Counted from the first letter of the stretch, positions 18,478 through 36,253 are shown. The stretch: DNA of 64,000 nucleotides from Paenibacillus sp. FSL K6-1096 (GCF_037977055.1 NZ_CP150274.1:1488001-1552000), one strand, 5' to 3'. Translations and numbers: made by a program. Notes: a model not told the origin generated them from the sequence alone.

Positions 18478-20466
18478 TTAGCCCTTGAGATGGACCGTCA
18501 GAATACGGGTCTGCTTCGCAGTGGCCGGACCGCTCCGTTCCTCAATCCGCTCCACCATCTCCTGTCCGGCCGGGATAATTACCGGTGTGATCAGCGGGTA
18601 ACCGGCGGCCCGGATGGCCTCCATGTCGAATTCCAGCAGCAGCTCGCCGGCCCGGACCTGATCGCCGATATTCTTACGGGTGGTGAACCCGCTGCCCTTC
18701 AGCGATACGGTATTGATTCCGACATGAATCAGCACCTGCACGCCGCTGGAATGCTCCAGAATCAGCGCGTGCTTGCTCTTGATTACATGGGCTACTGTCG
18801 CATCAAAGGGAGCATAAACCTTACCTTCGGCAGGCTCAATGGCAATTCCTTCTCCCATCTGCTTCTCGGCAAAAGCGGGATCAGGCACCTGCTCCAGCGG
18901 CACTGCCGTTCCGCTGATAGGCGACGCCAGCTCCAGAATATTTACCGGCTCCTCCGAGCCCTGAACCGCACTGCGGCTGCTCAGCTCCCGGCTGCTGTCC
19001 GTAGCATTCGCTGCCGCCATCTGTGTTTCTGTTGCTGCCTGCTTCCCGGCGCGCTCGGCGCGCTGCACGGCGGCGCGGCCATACAGCACCGTGGCTGCAA
19101 ATGGTACAATCAGAACGATGGCCATTCCGATGAAGAATACGCCCCACTGGTTCGGGAAGATCGACAGGAAGCCGGGAATTCCCCCTACCCCGATGGATGT
19201 GGCGCGGACCTGATTAATGGTAAGCAGCATCCCGGCTGCCGCTGAACCGATCATCCCGAATATGAATGGGTACTTATAGCGCACATTCACCCCAAAGATC
19301 GCCGGCTCGGTAACTCCGAGGAAGGCTGAGACAGAAGACGTCACGGCCAGCCCCTTGGTCTTCTGCTCTCTGGCCACGAACATCATGGCCAGGGCGGCGG
19401 CCCCTTGGGCGATGTTGGAAAGCGCCAGCATCGGCCACAGGAAGGTGCCGCCCTCGCTGCCGATCAGCTGAACGTCAACGGCCAGGAACGTGTGATGCAT
19501 CCCTGTAATAACAAGCAATGAATAGAAACCGCCATAGATCAGGCCGCCCAGAATGGCGAAGTGATCGAAAATATACACTAAGCCTGAGGTGATGGCATTG
19601 GCAATGCCAAAGGTCACAGGTCCGATGATCGTGAAGGCCAGGAAGCCGGTAATCAGCAGCGTCACGGGCGCAACCACCAGCAGCTTGACGGAATCATGGA
19701 CCCGCTTATCGAGGAACTTCTCGATGCGGGCCAGGAGGTACGCCGACACCAGGACCGGCAGCACCTGCCCCTGATAACCGATTCGCTCCAGCTCCCAGCC
19801 GAACAGATTCCAGACTGGAACGGTTCCTTCCGTAGAGGCGCTGGCATAGCTGTAAGCGCTTAACAAATCCGGATGAACCAGAATCAGTCCGAGCACGATC
19901 CCGAGCAGCGGGCTGCCGCCGAAGCGGGTCACGGCCGCCCAGCCGATTAGCGCAGGCAGGAAGGTGAAGGCGGTGCTCGCAATGGTGTTGATAATGGCGG
20001 CGATGTCCTTCCACTGCGGATAGACATCCACCAGCGAGTCCTTGAAGAATATCCCCGGGCCGGTCAGCAGGTTGTTGATCCCCAGCAGCAGACCTGCCGT
20101 AACGATAGCCGGAAGAATGGGGATGAAGATATCGGACAGCGTCTTAATCGCCCGCTGAAGCGGGTTCTGCTTGCGGGCGGCGGCCGATTTCACCTCATCC
20201 TTGGAGGAACGGGCGCCGCCCGTAATTTCAATCATTTCATCATATACCTTCTCAACTGTCCCGGGTCCAATCACAATCTGGAACTGTCCCTGGGACGAGA
20301 ATTGCCCTTTGACGAGGTCATTGCGGTCCAGCGCCGCTGAATCCACCTTGCTCTCGTCATAGAGCGAGAACCTCAGCCGGGTAACACAATGCGTGGCTAC
20401 CTCAATGTTCTCCTTGCCTCCGACAGCCCGGACAATATCCTCCACCTGCTTGCGGTCTATCGCCAT
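18478..20466 (-). CDS. treP: Trehalose PTS transporter, EIIBCA fusion
   Basis: The product imports trehalose and phosphorylates it to trehalose-6-phosphate. EIIB lies at residues 1-90 with the phospho-cysteine in THCVTRLRF. The EIIC membrane domain (about 105-455) has roughly ten helices and the ITGMHH segment. A Glc-type EIIA is at the C terminus (about 500-660) with its histidines in HSSGVQVLIHVGIN. The start is ATG 20466 because AGGAG is 7 nt upstream; a longer frame to 20565 would run into treA. B. subtilis TreP lacks the EIIA part, so this version does not need to borrow EIIA. It lies 67 bp after treA. Confidence 0.92.
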   Translation of the reverse strand: MAIDRKQVEDIVRAVGGKENIEVATHCVTRLRFSLYDESKVDSAALDRNDLVKGQFSSQGQFQIVIGPGTVEKVYDEMIEITGGARSSKDEVKSAAARKQNPLQRAIKTLSDIFIPILPAIVTAGLLLGINNLLTGPGIFFKDSLVDVYPQWKDIAAIINTIASTAFTFLPALIGWAAVTRFGGSPLLGIVLGLILVHPDLLSAYSYASASTEGTVPVWNLFGWELERIGYQGQVLPVLVSAYLLARIEKFLDKRVHDSVKLLVVAPVTLLITGFLAFTIIGPVTFGIANAITSGLVYIFDHFAILGGLIYGGFYSLLVITGMHHTFLAVDVQLIGSEGGTFLWPMLALSNIAQGAAALAMMFVAREQKTKGLAVTSSVSAFLGVTEPAIFGVNVRYKYPFIFGMIGSAAAGMLLTINQVRATSIGVGGIPGFLSIFPNQWGVFFIGMAIVLIVPFAATVLYGRAAVQRAERAGKQAATETQMAAANATDSSRELSSRSAVQGSEEPVNILELASPISGTAVPLEQVPDPAFAEKQMGEGIAIEPAEGKVYAPFDATVAHVIKSKHALILEHSSGVQVLIHVGINTVSLKGSGFTTRKNIGDQVRAGELLLEFDMEAIRAAGYPLITPVIIPAGQEMVERIEERSGPATAKQTRILTVHLKG

Positions 20467-20533
20467 ATTCTCACTCCTCTTGTAGTGATGGTTGCCTGCT
20501 TCCTGACTAATGCGACTTAAGGGTATCCCTTGG

Positions 20534-22249
20534 CTACTTGCTGAGCAGCCACAGGTATGATGCATATGGAGTTAGGGATATTTCTTGGGCAAAAGCAGGC
20601 TGCTCCCCGGTATTGCCAATCAGGAGCCTGCCCCCGCCTACAGCACTTAGGTCTGTCCAGTGATGATCCGGGAATCGGAATGTGAGTTTCTTCGCGCTAA
20701 AGTTCGAGATCACCACCAGCGCCTCACCTCCGGCTGTCCGCGCATATGCGTACACCTCGGGATGTTCTTCGTCGAGCCTGCGGTACAAGCCTTCACTGAA
20801 GATGCTGTGGGTCTTGCGCAGTGCAATCAGCTTACGGTAATGATGAAAGATCGAATCCGGCTGCTCCAGTGCCTGCCGCACATTAATCTCAGGGTACCGC
20901 TCATCCACCTTGATCCACGGCGTACCGGCAGTAAACCCGGCGTTCGGGCTGTCATCCCACTGCATCGGCGTCCGGGCGTTATCCCGCGAGCGCTCCTGCA
21001 GGATCGCCAGCGCCTCTTCGGGACTTGTTCCCTGCTCACAGAGGATACGGTACATATTCAGCGACTCGATATCGCGGAATTCCCCGATGCTGGTCCATTT
21101 CGGATTCGGCATCCCGATCTCTTCCCCTTGATAGACATAAGGCGTTCCCTGTAGTCCATGCAGCGTGGTCGCCAGCAGCTTGGCGCTCTCTTCGCGGTAA
21201 ATACCATCGTCAGTGAATCTGGAGAGCGCGCGCGGCTGGTCATGGTTGTTGAAGAATAGAGCATTCCAGCCCCCGCCCTCTTGCATCCCGGTCTGCCACT
21301 CGCTGAACAGCCGCTTCAGCGCCTCGAAATCATAAGGCATCAGCTCCCATTTGCGGCCGCCGGGATAGTCCACCTTCAGATGATGGAAATTGAAGGTCAT
21401 CGAGAACTCCCGCCGACCGGGATTGGAATAGCGGATGCACTCCTCCAGTGTCGTCGAGGACATCTCGCCGACCGTAACCATCTGATGCGGGCCGAACACC
21501 TCGTCATACATCGCCCGGATGTATTCATGAACCCGGGGACCGTCTGTGTAGAATTTCCGCCCGTCTCCCGGCGGCACACTTCCGTTATCGTCCGGGAACC
21601 GCTGGTCCTTGGAGATCAGGTTGATGACGTCCATGCGGAAGCCGTCCACACCTTTGCCGACCCAGAACAGCATCATCTCGTTCACCGCACGGCGGACCTG
21701 TTCATTCTCCCAGTTCAGATCCGCCTGGGTCTTGTCGAACAGGGTCAGGAAATATTGGCCTGACGCCTCATCCAGCTGCCACGCCGGGCCGCCGAACTTC
21801 GACTGCCAGTTGTTCGGAGGCCCTCCGTCCGGGGCCGGGTCCCGCCAGATATAATAATCGCGGTACGGATTCTCTTTACTGGAAATGGCCTGCCTGAACC
21901 ACTCATGCTCCGTTGAAGTATGATTGACCACGATATCCGTCATCAGCTTCATGCCGCGCCGGTGCAGCTCCTGCACCAGCTCCTCGAAGTCCTCCATTGT
22001 GCCGAACTCCGGGTTAATCCGCTCGTAATCGGCCACATCGTAACCGTTATCATGTCCGGGCGAGACATAGACCGGCTGCAGCCAGACAATGTCGATGCCC
22101 AGCTCCTGCAAGTAATCCAGCTTCTCCGTCAGCCCTCTGATGTCACCCGTTCCGCTCCCTGTCGTATCCTTGAAGCTCTTGGGGTACACCTGATACACCG
22201 TAGACCGGCGCCACCATTCCGCTTGCCGGGACTCGCTCAATCCCCTCAC
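20534..22249 (-). CDS. treA: Trehalose-6-phosphate hydrolase, GH13
   Basis: The product should split trehalose-6-phosphate into glucose and glucose-6-phosphate in the cytosol. The 571 residues form an alpha-amylase barrel with nucleophile D207 (DGFRMDVIN), acid/base E262 (TVGEMSS) and D337 (NNHDQPR). Related oligo-1,6-glucosidases share these motifs; the adjacent treP and treR and the length support phosphotrehalase. It is the first gene of the operon, with GGAGGTGAGGGG before the ATG and a TreR-type palindrome about 55 bp upstream. Confidence 0.92.
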   Translation of the reverse strand: MRGLSESRQAEWWRRSTVYQVYPKSFKDTTGSGTGDIRGLTEKLDYLQELGIDIVWLQPVYVSPGHDNGYDVADYERINPEFGTMEDFEELVQELHRRGMKLMTDIVVNHTSTEHEWFRQAISSKENPYRDYYIWRDPAPDGGPPNNWQSKFGGPAWQLDEASGQYFLTLFDKTQADLNWENEQVRRAVNEMMLFWVGKGVDGFRMDVINLISKDQRFPDDNGSVPPGDGRKFYTDGPRVHEYIRAMYDEVFGPHQMVTVGEMSSTTLEECIRYSNPGRREFSMTFNFHHLKVDYPGGRKWELMPYDFEALKRLFSEWQTGMQEGGGWNALFFNNHDQPRALSRFTDDGIYREESAKLLATTLHGLQGTPYVYQGEEIGMPNPKWTSIGEFRDIESLNMYRILCEQGTSPEEALAILQERSRDNARTPMQWDDSPNAGFTAGTPWIKVDERYPEINVRQALEQPDSIFHHYRKLIALRKTHSIFSEGLYRRLDEEHPEVYAYARTAGGEALVVISNFSAKKLTFRFPDHHWTDLSAVGGGRLLIGNTGEQPAFAQEISLTPYASYLWLLSK

Positions 22250-22302
22250 CTCCGCAGTTCTTGTTTTTCGTATGGATAAAAGTTTTGTTGCTGTTCATTA
22301 AA

Positions 22303-22316
22303 CCTGTATATACAAG
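22303..22316. promoter_or_regulatory. TreR-type operator upstream of treA
   Basis: CCTGTATATACAAG contains the perfect palindrome TGTATATACA, the core of the B. subtilis tre operator (TTGTATATACAA). It lies 54-67 bp before the treA start, with a TTGAAC hexamer immediately upstream on the minus strand, so bound repressor would block the promoter. Confidence 0.7.
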
Positions 22317-22420
22317 TTCAAACAGGTGGACAGGCGGGGAATTAAAAAGAGGCGGGCGAGCGAGGAAAATCGGACATGAATTGCGGCTGGGATTTCATAC
22401 GCGAAGCCTCAGACGCCCCC

Positions 22421-22655
22421 CAATGTAATCGGTTTTTCGCATACATTTAGCCGCACGCCCCCACCACTGCCCAATGTGTTTGGTTTTTCGCATATATTTG
22501 GCCGCACACCCTCACCACTGACCAATGTGTTCGGTTTTTCGCATACATTTGCACCGCACGCCCCCACCACTGCCCAATGTGTTCGGTTTTTCGCATACAT
22601 TCGGCCGCACACCCTCGCCGCTGCGCACTGTGTTCGGTTTTTCGCTCGCACGCTC
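22421..22655. repeat. Second 51-bp array, 5 units
   Basis: Cores begin at 22423, 22474, 22525, 22577 and 22628: spacings 51, 51, 52, 51, where the 52 is caused by one extra base. Most units are AATGTGTTCGGTTTTTCGCA-type cores with linkers such as CCGCACGCCCCCACCACTGC. The family is the same as at 6872-7404, with its own linker variant. It lies upstream of treA, beyond the operator. Confidence 0.88.
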
Positions 22656-22676
22656 ACACATGAAGTAACTGAAGCA

Positions 22677-22884
22677 GCATTGTTGCACATCTTGCAGGAT
22701 TTCTTTATAAATGTTACTGGCTGTGGGTACAATGTTGCATCATTTGCAGAATTTCCGCTGTTTGGAGTACGTTAGCGCTGGCATTGTTGCATTTCGTGCA
22801 TGACTTCAGGCATAGGCCGCTTCTATTGGGCAGCATTGTTGCAATTTTTGCAGGATTTCTTTATAAATGTTACTGGCTGTGGAG
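22677..22884. repeat. Different tandem array, 4 units of exactly 52 bp
   Basis: Units beginning GCATTGTTGCA (or ACAATGTTGCA) start at 22677, 22729, 22781 and 22833. Units 1 and 4 are nearly identical over about 50 bp, including a shared ATTTCTTTATAAATGTTACT; units 2 and 3 are diverged. The sequence differs from the 51-bp family although the pitch is almost the same. No gene is seen in the 22250-23047 gap. Confidence 0.8.
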
Positions 22885-22914
22885 CAGAGTGGGCCATTCC
22901 ACATTACAGCAGCA

Positions 22915-22946
22915 CCTATTGTGTTCAGTTTTCCGCATATATTGGC
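22915..22946. repeat. Solitary unit of the 51-bp family
   Basis: TTGTGTTCAGTTTTCCGCAT followed by ATATTGGCG matches the core found in the arrays at 6872-7404 and 22421-22655. Only one unit is present. Confidence 0.6.
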
Positions 22947-23047
22947 GACTTCCCTTCGTGGCAGCACAAACAGCGCCCCATCCCCCGGCAACCGGGGACA
23001 GAACGCTGCCCAAATAGTGCTGCTATCTCTTGTCTATTACTCCAAAG

Positions 23048-24151
23048 TTACTCCAAATATCCCTTAACCAAGCCCAGCGGCAGCAGCTTCGGCTGCTCGC
23101 AGGTGGTGGTCAGCTCGGCATAACGCTTGGAGTCAGAGCTGGTGTGGAAGGCGTGCATCATCTCCAGCACATGATTCGCCAGTTCGCCGTTCGCGCGCGG
23201 GGTCTCCCCGGTCTCGATGCAGCGGGCCATATCGGCCACGCCGATGCCCCGGCTATTCTCTGAATAACTGTGCACCACCGGAATCTCCTTAAATTCCGCG
23301 CTGTGAGCCGGACGGAGCAGGATCGGACCGCCGAAGGTGTTCGGGTCCGGCACGATCAGGGTGCCCAGCGAGCCGTAGATTTCAATCCGCGGCAATGTGC
23401 TGTGCCAGACATCGAAGCTGGTAATCATCGTAGCGACCGCGCCGCTGGCGAACTGGATCGTTCCGGCCACATGCGTAGGCACCTCGACCTCCACTACTTT
23501 GCCGAACTTCTTCTCGCTCGTAATCGTCCGTGTAGGGAACGAGGTCTTGGTCATGCCGCATACGGTAGTCGCCGGGCCCAGCAAGGATACCAGCGCTGTC
23601 AGATAATACGGACCCATGTCGAACATCGGGCCGCCGCCCGCCTGATAATAGAACTCAGGGTCCGGATGCCAGCTCTCATGCCCGTGGCAGAGCATGAATG
23701 CTGTTGCCGCCACTGGTTCTCCGATGTAACCGTCCGCAATCAGCTTGGCGCAGGTCTGCAATCCCGCTCCCAGGAAGGTGTCCGGCGCGCAGCCGATGAA
23801 CAGGCCTTTTTCCTTAGCCAGCTCCACCAGTTCGGTTCCATGCTCAAGCGTCAGCGACAGGGGCTTCTCCACATAGACATGCTTGCCGGCCAGCAGCGCC
23901 TGCTTGCACACATCGAAATGGTAATTCGGCGTAGTCAGATTGACTACAATCTCAATCTCATCGGAAGCCAGCAGCTCGGCGGTGGTCCAGACATTCGGCA
24001 CCCCGTACTGCTCGGCGGCCTGCTGGGCCCGCTCCAGATTAAGGTCGGAACAGGCATAGACCTCCGTATTCACGAACGTTCCGGTCAGATTCTCAAAATA
24101 TATGCCGCTGATATTCCCGCAGCCGACAATCCCTACTTTTACTTTACGCAC
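23048..24151 (-). CDS. Gfo/Idh/MocA-family oxidoreductase
   Basis: This NAD(P)-dependent sugar or inositol dehydrogenase-like protein has a Rossmann fold at the N terminus (VGIVGCGNISG) and the family EKP motif (VYVEKPLSL). A C-terminal alpha/beta domain runs from about residue 125. The start is placed at GTG 24151, 5 nt after GGGAG; a GTG at 24163 has no good ribosome site. It lies 27 bp after the thuA-like gene on the same strand, forming a two-gene operon. The pairing of ThuA and Gfo/Idh proteins is common in sugar catabolism; the actual substrate is unknown. Confidence 0.88.
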   Translation of the reverse strand: MRKVKVGIVGCGNISGIYFENLTGTFVNTEVYACSDLNLERAQQAAEQYGVPNVWTTAELLASDEIEIVVNLTTPNYHFDVCKQALLAGKHVYVEKPLSLTLEHGTELVELAKEKGLFIGCAPDTFLGAGLQTCAKLIADGYIGEPVAATAFMLCHGHESWHPDPEFYYQAGGGPMFDMGPYYLTALVSLLGPATTVCGMTKTSFPTRTITSEKKFGKVVEVEVPTHVAGTIQFASGAVATMITSFDVWHSTLPRIEIYGSLGTLIVPDPNTFGGPILLRPAHSAEFKEIPVVHSYSENSRGIGVADMARCIETGETPRANGELANHVLEMMHAFHTSSDSKRYAELTTTCEQPKLLPLGLVKGYLE

Positions 24152-24178
24152 GCTGTCTCCCACCTTGTCCCGGTTTGT

Positions 24179-24838
24179 TTATTTCGCGGCCCACACGAAG
24201 CCTCTGCGCATCAGTTCCTTGGCTTCCGGGATATCGAAGATATCCGCATGATGCCCCAGCGAGTTATAGAATACCTTGCCCTGTCCCCATTTCTTCGTAT
24301 AGACAACAGGCATCGTGATCACACCATTGGCCGAATGCTCGCCTTCGCTCATTACGAACGTCGTGGTCGCCAGCACATCCACAGCCGGGTCCACATGCAG
24401 ATAATACTGCTCGGACTTCACCTTGAAATCGTGCATCCCTTCGACAATCGGGCTGGAGCCAGATTTCACGATGTTCACCTCGTAATCCACCCCGTCGTTA
24501 AACGGATGGGCCACCCACTGCGATCCGGTCAAAAATTGCCATTCTGTATTATTACGGAAGGAATCGCACATGCCGCCGTGGCAGCCGGCAATCCCTACGC
24601 CCGATGCGACAGCCGCCAGCACTGCTGACACCTGCTCCCCTTTGATCTCACCCATGGTCCACACCGGCACAATCAGATTCAGCGCCTTCAGCGCCTCCGC
24701 ATCATTGAAGCTGTCCAGCGTATCGGACACCTCCACCTCGAAGCCTTCCTCCATCAGGACACCGGCAAAAATCGCCGCCACCTCATTCGGCTCATGGCCG
24801 TCCCATCCGCCTTTTACAATCAGTGCCTTCTTCGCCAT
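24179..24838 (-). CDS. ThuA-domain protein
   Basis: The 219-residue product belongs to the ThuA (trehalose utilization) family, a class I amidotransferase-like fold. Its family motif GCHGGMCDSFR is near residue 80, and HHADIFDIPEAKELMRRG lies near the end. ATG 24838 is chosen because AAAGGAGA lies 7 nt upstream; the in-frame ATG at 24904 would lie in the promoter. It is the first gene of the operon with the oxidoreductase. The family's biochemical activity is poorly defined. The promoter carries the same operator as the GH43 operon. Confidence 0.85.
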   Translation of the reverse strand: MAKKALIVKGGWDGHEPNEVAAIFAGVLMEEGFEVEVSDTLDSFNDAEALKALNLIVPVWTMGEIKGEQVSAVLAAVASGVGIAGCHGGMCDSFRNNTEWQFLTGSQWVAHPFNDGVDYEVNIVKSGSSPIVEGMHDFKVKSEQYYLHVDPAVDVLATTTFVMSEGEHSANGVITMPVVYTKKWGQGKVFYNSLGHHADIFDIPEAKELMRRGFVWAAK

Positions 24839-24878
24839 ATCACGTTCTCCTTTTTTCTCCTGAAATCTACCTGACAAC

Positions 24879-24942
24879 ATTGTAATCGATAGCGGGCAGT
24901 CCATCTCGCCATTTTGCTTGTAGGAGTGGTCATTTTTTGCTA
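24879..24942 (-). promoter_or_regulatory. thuA promoter with AraC-type direct-repeat operator
   Basis: On the minus strand the direct repeats AGCAAAAAATG and AGCAAAATGG are followed, exactly 24 bp later, by TACAAT (24884-24879) and a leader of about 35 nt before thuA. The proximal half-site abuts the weak -35 region, the position of a class II activator. The site lies between thuA and the divergent AraC gene. Confidence 0.68.
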
Positions 24943-25028
24943 AATTTAAGATTGCATTATCCTAATAGCAGGTAATCATTGAAACCGCTTCCTGATTAGT
25001 TCAGGGAATGGTGAGAACAGGAGCAGGT

Positions 25029-25862
25029 ATGAGAGCTTTTCATGAAAATAGAACCTACGGGTCAGCGTTCCCCTTCACTGCCTTCGTCAGCCACAATATC
25101 GATTTCCTGGCCCACTGGCATAACGATCTGGAGATCGTCTATGTGCTGGAGGGCTCGATCCGCATGGGGATCAATTCGGAGACGAAGGTGCTGAACGCCG
25201 GGGACATGGCCGTGTGCAGCAGCGGCGACATCCATTATTATGACAGTAAGAACAGCCAGTCCAAGCTGCTGATGATTATTTTCAACCCTTCGCTGATCGG
25301 GTATCCGGCCGGGTGGCCGCTGAATATGCGGCTGGAGTCCCCTTTTCTGGAGAACCGCCCGTCCAGTCCTGAAGAAGAGCTTGTCCTTGTCCGTCTGCAT
25401 ACCATCATGCAGGAACTGTTGAAGGAGCGGACCCGCAAGCTTCCGTATCATGAGCAGTTAATAACCGGGCTGCTGCACGAGCTGTGTGCCCTGATTCTGC
25501 GGCATATGCCGCTGGATATCATCGATCCCCACAAGGATAAGCGGCGGATTACGAATATGAAGATCATGCAGGAGGTACTGGAATACCTCGACGTCCATTA
25601 CATGCAGCCCATCACCCTGGCCGACGCCGCAAGGCACGCTAACATGAGCCTGTTCTATTTCTCCCGCTTCTTCAAAAGCATCTCAGGCATGAGCTTCGTC
25701 GCTTACCTGAACAGTATCCGTGTCAATCAGGCGGAACGGCTGCTGCTCGCCACCGACAAAAGCATTCTCGACATTGCTCTGGAATGCGGCTTCACCAACA
25801 TCCGCACCTTCAACCGTGTATTCAAGCAGGTCAAGCTGCGGACACCGAGTGAGCTGCGTTAG
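25029..25862 (+). CDS. AraC-family regulator with cupin sensor domain
   Basis: The 277-residue protein has an N-terminal AraC-type cupin (HNDLEIVYVLEGSIRMGI, then LNAGDMAVCSSGDIHYY) that binds a small sugar-like effector. Its C-terminal double helix-turn-helix (about 180-277) ends in CGFTNIRTFNRVFKQ. ATG 25029 is favoured by AGGAG 5 nt upstream; a frame extends to 25008. It is transcribed divergently from the thuA operon, with the shared-type operator between them. It is the best candidate to control that operon and the GH43 operon. Confidence 0.9.
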   Translation: MRAFHENRTYGSAFPFTAFVSHNIDFLAHWHNDLEIVYVLEGSIRMGINSETKVLNAGDMAVCSSGDIHYYDSKNSQSKLLMIIFNPSLIGYPAGWPLNMRLESPFLENRPSSPEEELVLVRLHTIMQELLKERTRKLPYHEQLITGLLHELCALILRHMPLDIIDPHKDKRRITNMKIMQEVLEYLDVHYMQPITLADAARHANMSLFYFSRFFKSISGMSFVAYLNSIRVNQAERLLLATDKSILDIALECGFTNIRTFNRVFKQVKLRTPSELR

Positions 25863-25983
25863 CACACCGCTGCCTCTACTATAGAGGTTGGCCAAATATA
25901 TAATAAGTACTAGGTTGTCACCGTCTCCGTGGGGAATCTCCAAGAATAGGATGAAAGAACCCTATTTCAAGGAGGGAAATCTA

Positions 25984-26175
25984 TTGTCGAATCCCAATAT
26001 ACCCAATATCAGCCCCACGGTTACGTTAACAAGGGACGATGTCATTAACCTGCTGTTGTCCTCCATTGCCATGGAGGAGCTGGCACTTGCCCATATTATT
26101 AATGCTGAGGGTGAGAAAATCCAGTTCGTTTTGGGGACTCTGACTGGAATCAGCGGTCCTTCCGGCCAAGTATGA
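25984..26175 (+). CDS. Leader-only member of the collagen-like family
   Basis: Starting at TTG 25984, 7 nt after AAGGAGG, this 63-residue product matches the first ~60 residues of the A/B collagen-like proteins ([39 protein letters not shown]). It stops shortly after the point where the others continue ([13 protein letters not shown]). The good ribosome site, its own terminator and intact coding suggest an expressed mini-protein rather than a fresh truncation, but a decayed gene cannot be excluded. It is first in the cluster and may be a spore-surface anchor module on its own. Confidence 0.7.
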   Translation: MSNPNIPNISPTVTLTRDDVINLLLSSIAMEELALAHIINAEGEKIQFVLGTLTGISGPSGQV

Positions 26176-26205
26176 AGCTGAGTGGCAGGTTCTCAGATTA
26201 TATAA

Positions 26206-28101
<1,896 letters not shown>

Positions 28102-28170
28102 TTATTCAGGATAAGCACCCTGAGCATAAACGGATATTATAGATGAAAATCATTTAAGGAGGTTACTCTA

Positions 28171-29912
<1,742 letters not shown>

Positions 29913-29925
29913 AAGCTAATTCCAA

Positions 29926-29970
29926 AGACAGCTCCACGAGGGTTTCAGCCTGTGGAGCTGTCTCTTTCTG
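29926..29970 (+). terminator. Terminator after B1
   Basis: AGACAGCTCCAC and GTGGAGCTGTCT form a perfect 12-bp stem followed by CTTTCTGTCT. It lies 13 bp after the stop codon. Confidence 0.85.
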
Positions 29971-30259
29971 TCTGCCTAGACCTTCTCCCAGCCAATTCTG
30001 CCCCCAGGTCGCGCCACAGTGTTGTTGGTACGATTACGGTAGGAAACAGCCAGGACTCCCCTGCAATGAATCTATTCCTCACACTGTTACGAAATTCCGT
30101 TCAATCTAACCTTGTCTATGACCCGTGCTCAGGTGATAACTTGAGAGATACGCCTGACCAGCGTACCTCTTTATTTAAAACTGGATAACAGGAGCGACCG
30201 GAACAACCATAAAGTATTGCACAAATGGTGCCAGAAGCAGATACTGCCGCATGGGGCCG

Positions 30260-30338
30260 CGCCTCCTCCCGCACGCTGATACGTAATCCGGCGCTGTGGA
30301 TGATCTTCATGATCCTCACCTTTGGTGTGGTCTCCGAG
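30260..30338 (+). pseudogene. Scar of an MFS transporter gene, copy 1
   Basis: About 80 bp match, colinearly and without gaps, codons of the intact MFS gene at 41080-41158 (shared runs include ATCCGGCGCTGTGGATGAT and ATGATCCTCACCTT). Weaker similarity extends upstream to about 30240. Nothing else of the gene remains. The rest of the 29971-30421 spacer holds no gene that I can support. Confidence 0.75.
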
Positions 30339-30352
30339 CACTCTATAAATAG

Positions 30353-32158
<1,806 letters not shown>

Positions 32159-32266
32159 TTATTAGTATAAACAGCCTCTTCTAATCCTCTTCTAATAAAG
32201 TTGGCTAAATATTGATGAGTGTTTACGGATATTGTAATTGAAATTTAATTTTAGGAGGTTACTCTA

Positions 32267-34008
<1,742 letters not shown>

Positions 34009-34021
34009 AAGCTAATTCCAA

Positions 34022-34066
34022 AGACAGCTCCACGAGGGTTTCAGCCTGTGGAGCTGTCTCTTTCTG
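34022..34066 (+). terminator. Terminator after B2
   Basis: This is an exact copy of the 12-bp stem terminator that follows B1. Confidence 0.85.
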
Positions 34067-34354
34067 TCTGCCTAGACCTTCTCCCAGCCAATTCTGCCCC
34101 CAGGTCGCGCCACAGTGTTGTTGGTACGATTACGGTAGGAAACAGCCAGGACTCCCCTGCAATGAATCTATTCCTCACACTGTTACGAAATTCCGTTCAA
34201 TCTAACCTTGTCTATGACCCGTGCTCAGGTGATAACTTGAGAGATACGCCTGACCAGCGTACCTCTTTATTTAAAACTGGATAAAGGAGCGACCGGAACA
34301 ACCATAAAGTATTGCACAAATGGTGCCAGAAGCAGATACTGCCGCATGGGGCCG

Positions 34355-34433
34355 CGCCTCCTCCCGCACGCTGATACGTAATCCGGCGCTGTGGATGATC
34401 TTCATGATCCTCACCTTTGGTGTGGTCTCCGAG
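34355..34433 (+). pseudogene. Scar of an MFS transporter gene, copy 2
   Basis: This is the duplicate of the scar at 30260-30338, carried along in the 4.1-kb repeat. The spacer 34067-34516 holds no other recognisable feature. Confidence 0.75.
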
Positions 34434-34447
34434 CACTCTATAAATAG

Positions 34448-36253
<1,806 letters not shown>

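Noticed and set aside
23270..24628. 452-residue plus-strand frame opposite the oxidoreductase and thuA genes
   Set aside because: It crosses two well-supported genes and their junction, has no recognised family, and is typical of high-GC antisense frames.
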